Shown here one piece after another: positions 4,471 through 5,786 of a stretch of DNA of 5,786 bases. The notes beneath the pieces are model-generated. The model made no database searches, had not been told where the DNA came from, and saw nothing but the letters and a program-made list of their open reading frames with translations. The translations under genes were made by a program, and so were the position numbers. This DNA is from Chitinophagaceae bacterium (GTDB taxonomy: Bacteria; Bacteroidota; Bacteroidia; Chitinophagales; Chitinophagaceae), in contig JAOQAL010000237.1 in NCBI GenBank assembly GCA_025963615.1, forward strand, positions 1 through 5,786, read 5' to 3'. Numbering within the stretch: position 1 is the stretch's first letter; every line of letters begins with the position of its first letter.

Positions 4471-4584
4471 ATGTGGCTTTATCGCTCGGAAAACGTTGTT
4501 TTTGGTTCGATCTCCGGTCAGGATAATTCTTTTAATGATACCGTATTAGTAGTTCACGATAAAGTTTTACAAATGCCAAATTGA
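4471..4584 (+). other. Possible 37-codon reading frame
   Basis: ATG 4471 opens a frame that runs to TGA 4582-4584 and reads MWLYRSENVVFGSISG, then NDTVLVVHDKVLQMPN. The composition is protein-like. It directly follows a terminator and is convergent with the regulator gene whose stop is at 4623. No promoter, ribosome site or family is recognised, and a chance frame of this length is quite possible. Nothing else is visible in 4459-4622. Confidence 0.15.
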
Positions 4585-4622
4585 ACTCTAATAAGATCAG
4601 TTTCGGGGCGGGGAAATTCTTC

Positions 4623-5513
4623 TTAAGAGCCTATTTCAAGCTTATAGCCTTTGCCGCGTATAACAACGATGTTGATATTGGGATCAAATTCCAGTTTTTT
4701 TCTAAGCTTTGATATGAACATATCCAAACTGCGCCCCACAATAACACCTTCGTCTTCCCATATCTCTTTTTGTAACCGGCTTCGCTCTACGGTCTCGTTA
4801 GGGGAAGATGCGAAAATATGAAACACACGGGTTTCAGTTCCGGTGAGATCTATGTTCATTCCATTTATCATGAGCTTACGATTCTTTGCATCGAACAACA
4901 TCGAGCCCAAAGTGACTACACCAGTATTCTGACCATCAGGTAAAATCCGACGCGGCTTAGCAGACCTCAAAAATATAAAACAAATAAATGCTAAAAATGG
5001 CAGGCTGCCCAGAAGATATCCTTTCGTTGCTGTATTTATGCCCGTCGGTTTAAATTTGATGTTAATCATGTAACGTGCTACTGGTTGCTTTCTTCCTATG
5101 CATGTTACTATATCATCTTTTTTATTTTTGGATATAGCATATCCGTAGGCTACACCAGGCTTGCCACTTTTCAGAACATTGACAACATAATCACTTGCGA
5201 GTGGATCTTTTGCCAACAGGCGTTGGGTAGTATTTACCAGGGAATCCGCTTGAAAACTAAGCTCATTCTCAAAACTGATCTGGTATTCGTTTTCTGCGAT
5301 ATTTTTTATCGGAAGCACTTGTGATGTTTTGTCGCCGGACTGCAATAGTAGTTCATGTCCGATCCTGCGGAGCAAAATTTCCCTTCTTGCGATATCAAAA
5401 TCGTCACTATCAGTCATACTGAAAGCTGCGCAGATTGCAGAGATAAACAGGAGTAATATCAATCCGAACAGGTACTTGCGTTTCCCGGAGATGAGAATTC
5501 TGCTATCTAACAT
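4623..5513 (-). CDS. Membrane-anchored winged-helix transcriptional regulator
   Basis: This 296-aa protein is a predicted one-component sensor that binds DNA while anchored in the inner membrane. Residues 14-32 form the first membrane helix after a basic KRK. Residues 33-163 form an extracytoplasmic domain starting with FDIARREILLRRIGHELL. Residues 164-183 are the second membrane helix, followed by a basic KPRR stop-transfer. Residues about 197-296 are an OmpR/PhoB-type winged-helix domain, with LTGTETRVFHIF, a recognition helix around GRSLDMFISKLRKKLE (260-275) and the wing IRGKGYKLEI. There is no phosphoacceptor receiver domain and no kinase motif. The topology is opposite to ToxR/CadC, which place DNA binding at the N-terminus. 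Proteins with this plan are, to my knowledge, widespread in Bacteroidota and annotated only as winged-helix regulators. It diverges from an exported-protein gene, its most likely target. ATG 5513 is chosen because it precedes the first helix. Confidence 0.82.
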   Translation of the reverse strand: MLDSRILISGKRKYLFGLILLLFISAICAAFSMTDSDDFDIARREILLRRIGHELLLQSGDKTSQVLPIKNIAENEYQISFENELSFQADSLVNTTQRLLAKDPLASDYVVNVLKSGKPGVAYGYAISKNKKDDIVTCIGRKQPVARYMINIKFKPTGINTATKGYLLGSLPFLAFICFIFLRSAKPRRILPDGQNTGVVTLGSMLFDAKNRKLMINGMNIDLTGTETRVFHIFASSPNETVERSRLQKEIWEDEGVIVGRSLDMFISKLRKKLEFDPNINIVVIRGKGYKLEIGS

Positions 5514-5588
5514 AGTGTCAAGATTTTATTTTACAAAGTTTACATTTTTATTTACAATTAAAGCTCTCCGCGCTGTAATATATCAAAG

Positions 5589-5596
5589 TAATTTTG
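5589..5596 (+). promoter_or_regulatory. -7 element for the right-edge gene
   Basis: TAATTTTG is an exact TAnnTTTG match. Transcription would begin near 5603, 28 bases before ATG 5631 and 61 before ATG 5664. No good -33 TTG is found at the usual distance, so this promoter may need an activator. The divergent membrane-bound regulator is the obvious candidate. Confidence 0.35.
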
Positions 5597-5663
5597 CTGC
5601 ATCAATTCTAACAGGATTAGAAAATAGATTATGAAACATATATTTTATTTAAAATTTAAAAAA

Positions 5664-5786
5664 ATGAAAAGATTATTTGTATTTGTTCCGGCTATCTTCC
5701 TGGTAGTATTTCTACTAAATTCTTTTGTGCTAAAAGAAAAGGAAGCAAAAAAGAAACCAATAAAAGAAGGCAGATCACCGGCGATT
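5664..5786 (+). CDS. N-terminus of an exported protein, cut by the window edge
   Basis: ATG 5664 starts an open frame to the end of the window (41 codons seen). The opening MKRLFVFVPAIFLVVFLLN is a typical signal peptide or membrane anchor, followed by a Lys/Glu-rich linker (KEKEAKKKPIKEG). An in-frame ATG at 5631 would add 11 residues; the later start gives the cleaner signal sequence. The upstream region is A-rich with no Shine-Dalgarno site at 5664, whereas CAGGATT precedes 5631. The product is not identifiable from this portion. It is transcribed away from the winged-helix regulator across a 117- to 150-base shared control region. Confidence 0.6.
   Translation, partial: MKRLFVFVPAIFLVVFLLNSFVLKEKEAKKKPIKEGRSPAI

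Noticed and set aside
5085..5634. Plus-strand frames opposite the membrane regulator
   Set aside because: They are antisense to a clearly coding gene. The part beyond 5514 is AT-rich intergenic sequence with no domain.
1..5786. CRISPR array, toxin-antitoxin pair, prophage or complete transposon
   Set aside because: No regularly spaced repeats, transposase, integrase, phage structural gene or paired toxin-antitoxin frames were seen on either strand.

Overview
The window looks like a chromosomal stretch from a member of the Bacteroidota, possibly the Chitinophaga/Sphingobacteria side. The evidence is moderate GC with A-rich translation-initiation regions lacking clear Shine-Dalgarno sites, several TAnnTTTG-type -7 promoter elements (the Bacteroidota primary sigma consensus), and a membrane-bound winged-helix regulator of a type I recognise from this phylum. 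Species cannot be assigned from the sequence.

Layout. Positions 1-390 hold no gene. They carry an imperfect inverted repeat of the CACAGAG type (about 70-256) and an orphan hairpin plus intrinsic terminator (about 334-389). A secreted trypsin-like serine protease (443-1252, +) converges, with an 11-base gap, on a secreted alpha/beta hydrolase (1264-2160, -). The hydrolase diverges from a three-helix small membrane protein (2352-2654, +). The divergent intergenic region has a 12-bp perfect hairpin and a 19-bp palindrome that overlaps the proposed promoter of the small protein. A secreted polysaccharide-deacetylase-like (NodB fold, CE4-type) protein follows (2834-3694, +).

Positions 3695-4460 are a tRNA-Pro neighbourhood. 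They hold a degenerate tRNA-Pro copy (3892-3964), decayed protein-coding scraps, an intact tRNA-Pro(CGG) at 4239-4312 with its own -7 element, two plus-strand terminators, and a short tandem repeat next to the tRNA. This resembles a scarred integration or duplication site, but no integrase or transposase is present in the window.

The right end has a membrane-anchored regulator (4623-5513, -). It has an N-terminal transmembrane helix, an extracytoplasmic domain, a second helix and a C-terminal OmpR-type DNA-binding domain. It is divergent from a signal-peptide-bearing gene that runs off the right edge (from 5664 or 5631, +).

The genes do not form one operon. Three or four products are probably exported (protease, hydrolase, deacetylase, truncated right-end protein), so an envelope or polymer-processing theme is possible, but a shared pathway is not demonstrated. 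I see no CRISPR array, no complete mobile element, and no clear new multi-gene system. The most unusual items are the tandem pseudo-tRNA/tRNA-Pro arrangement, the palindrome over the small membrane protein's promoter, and the inverted-topology membrane regulator.
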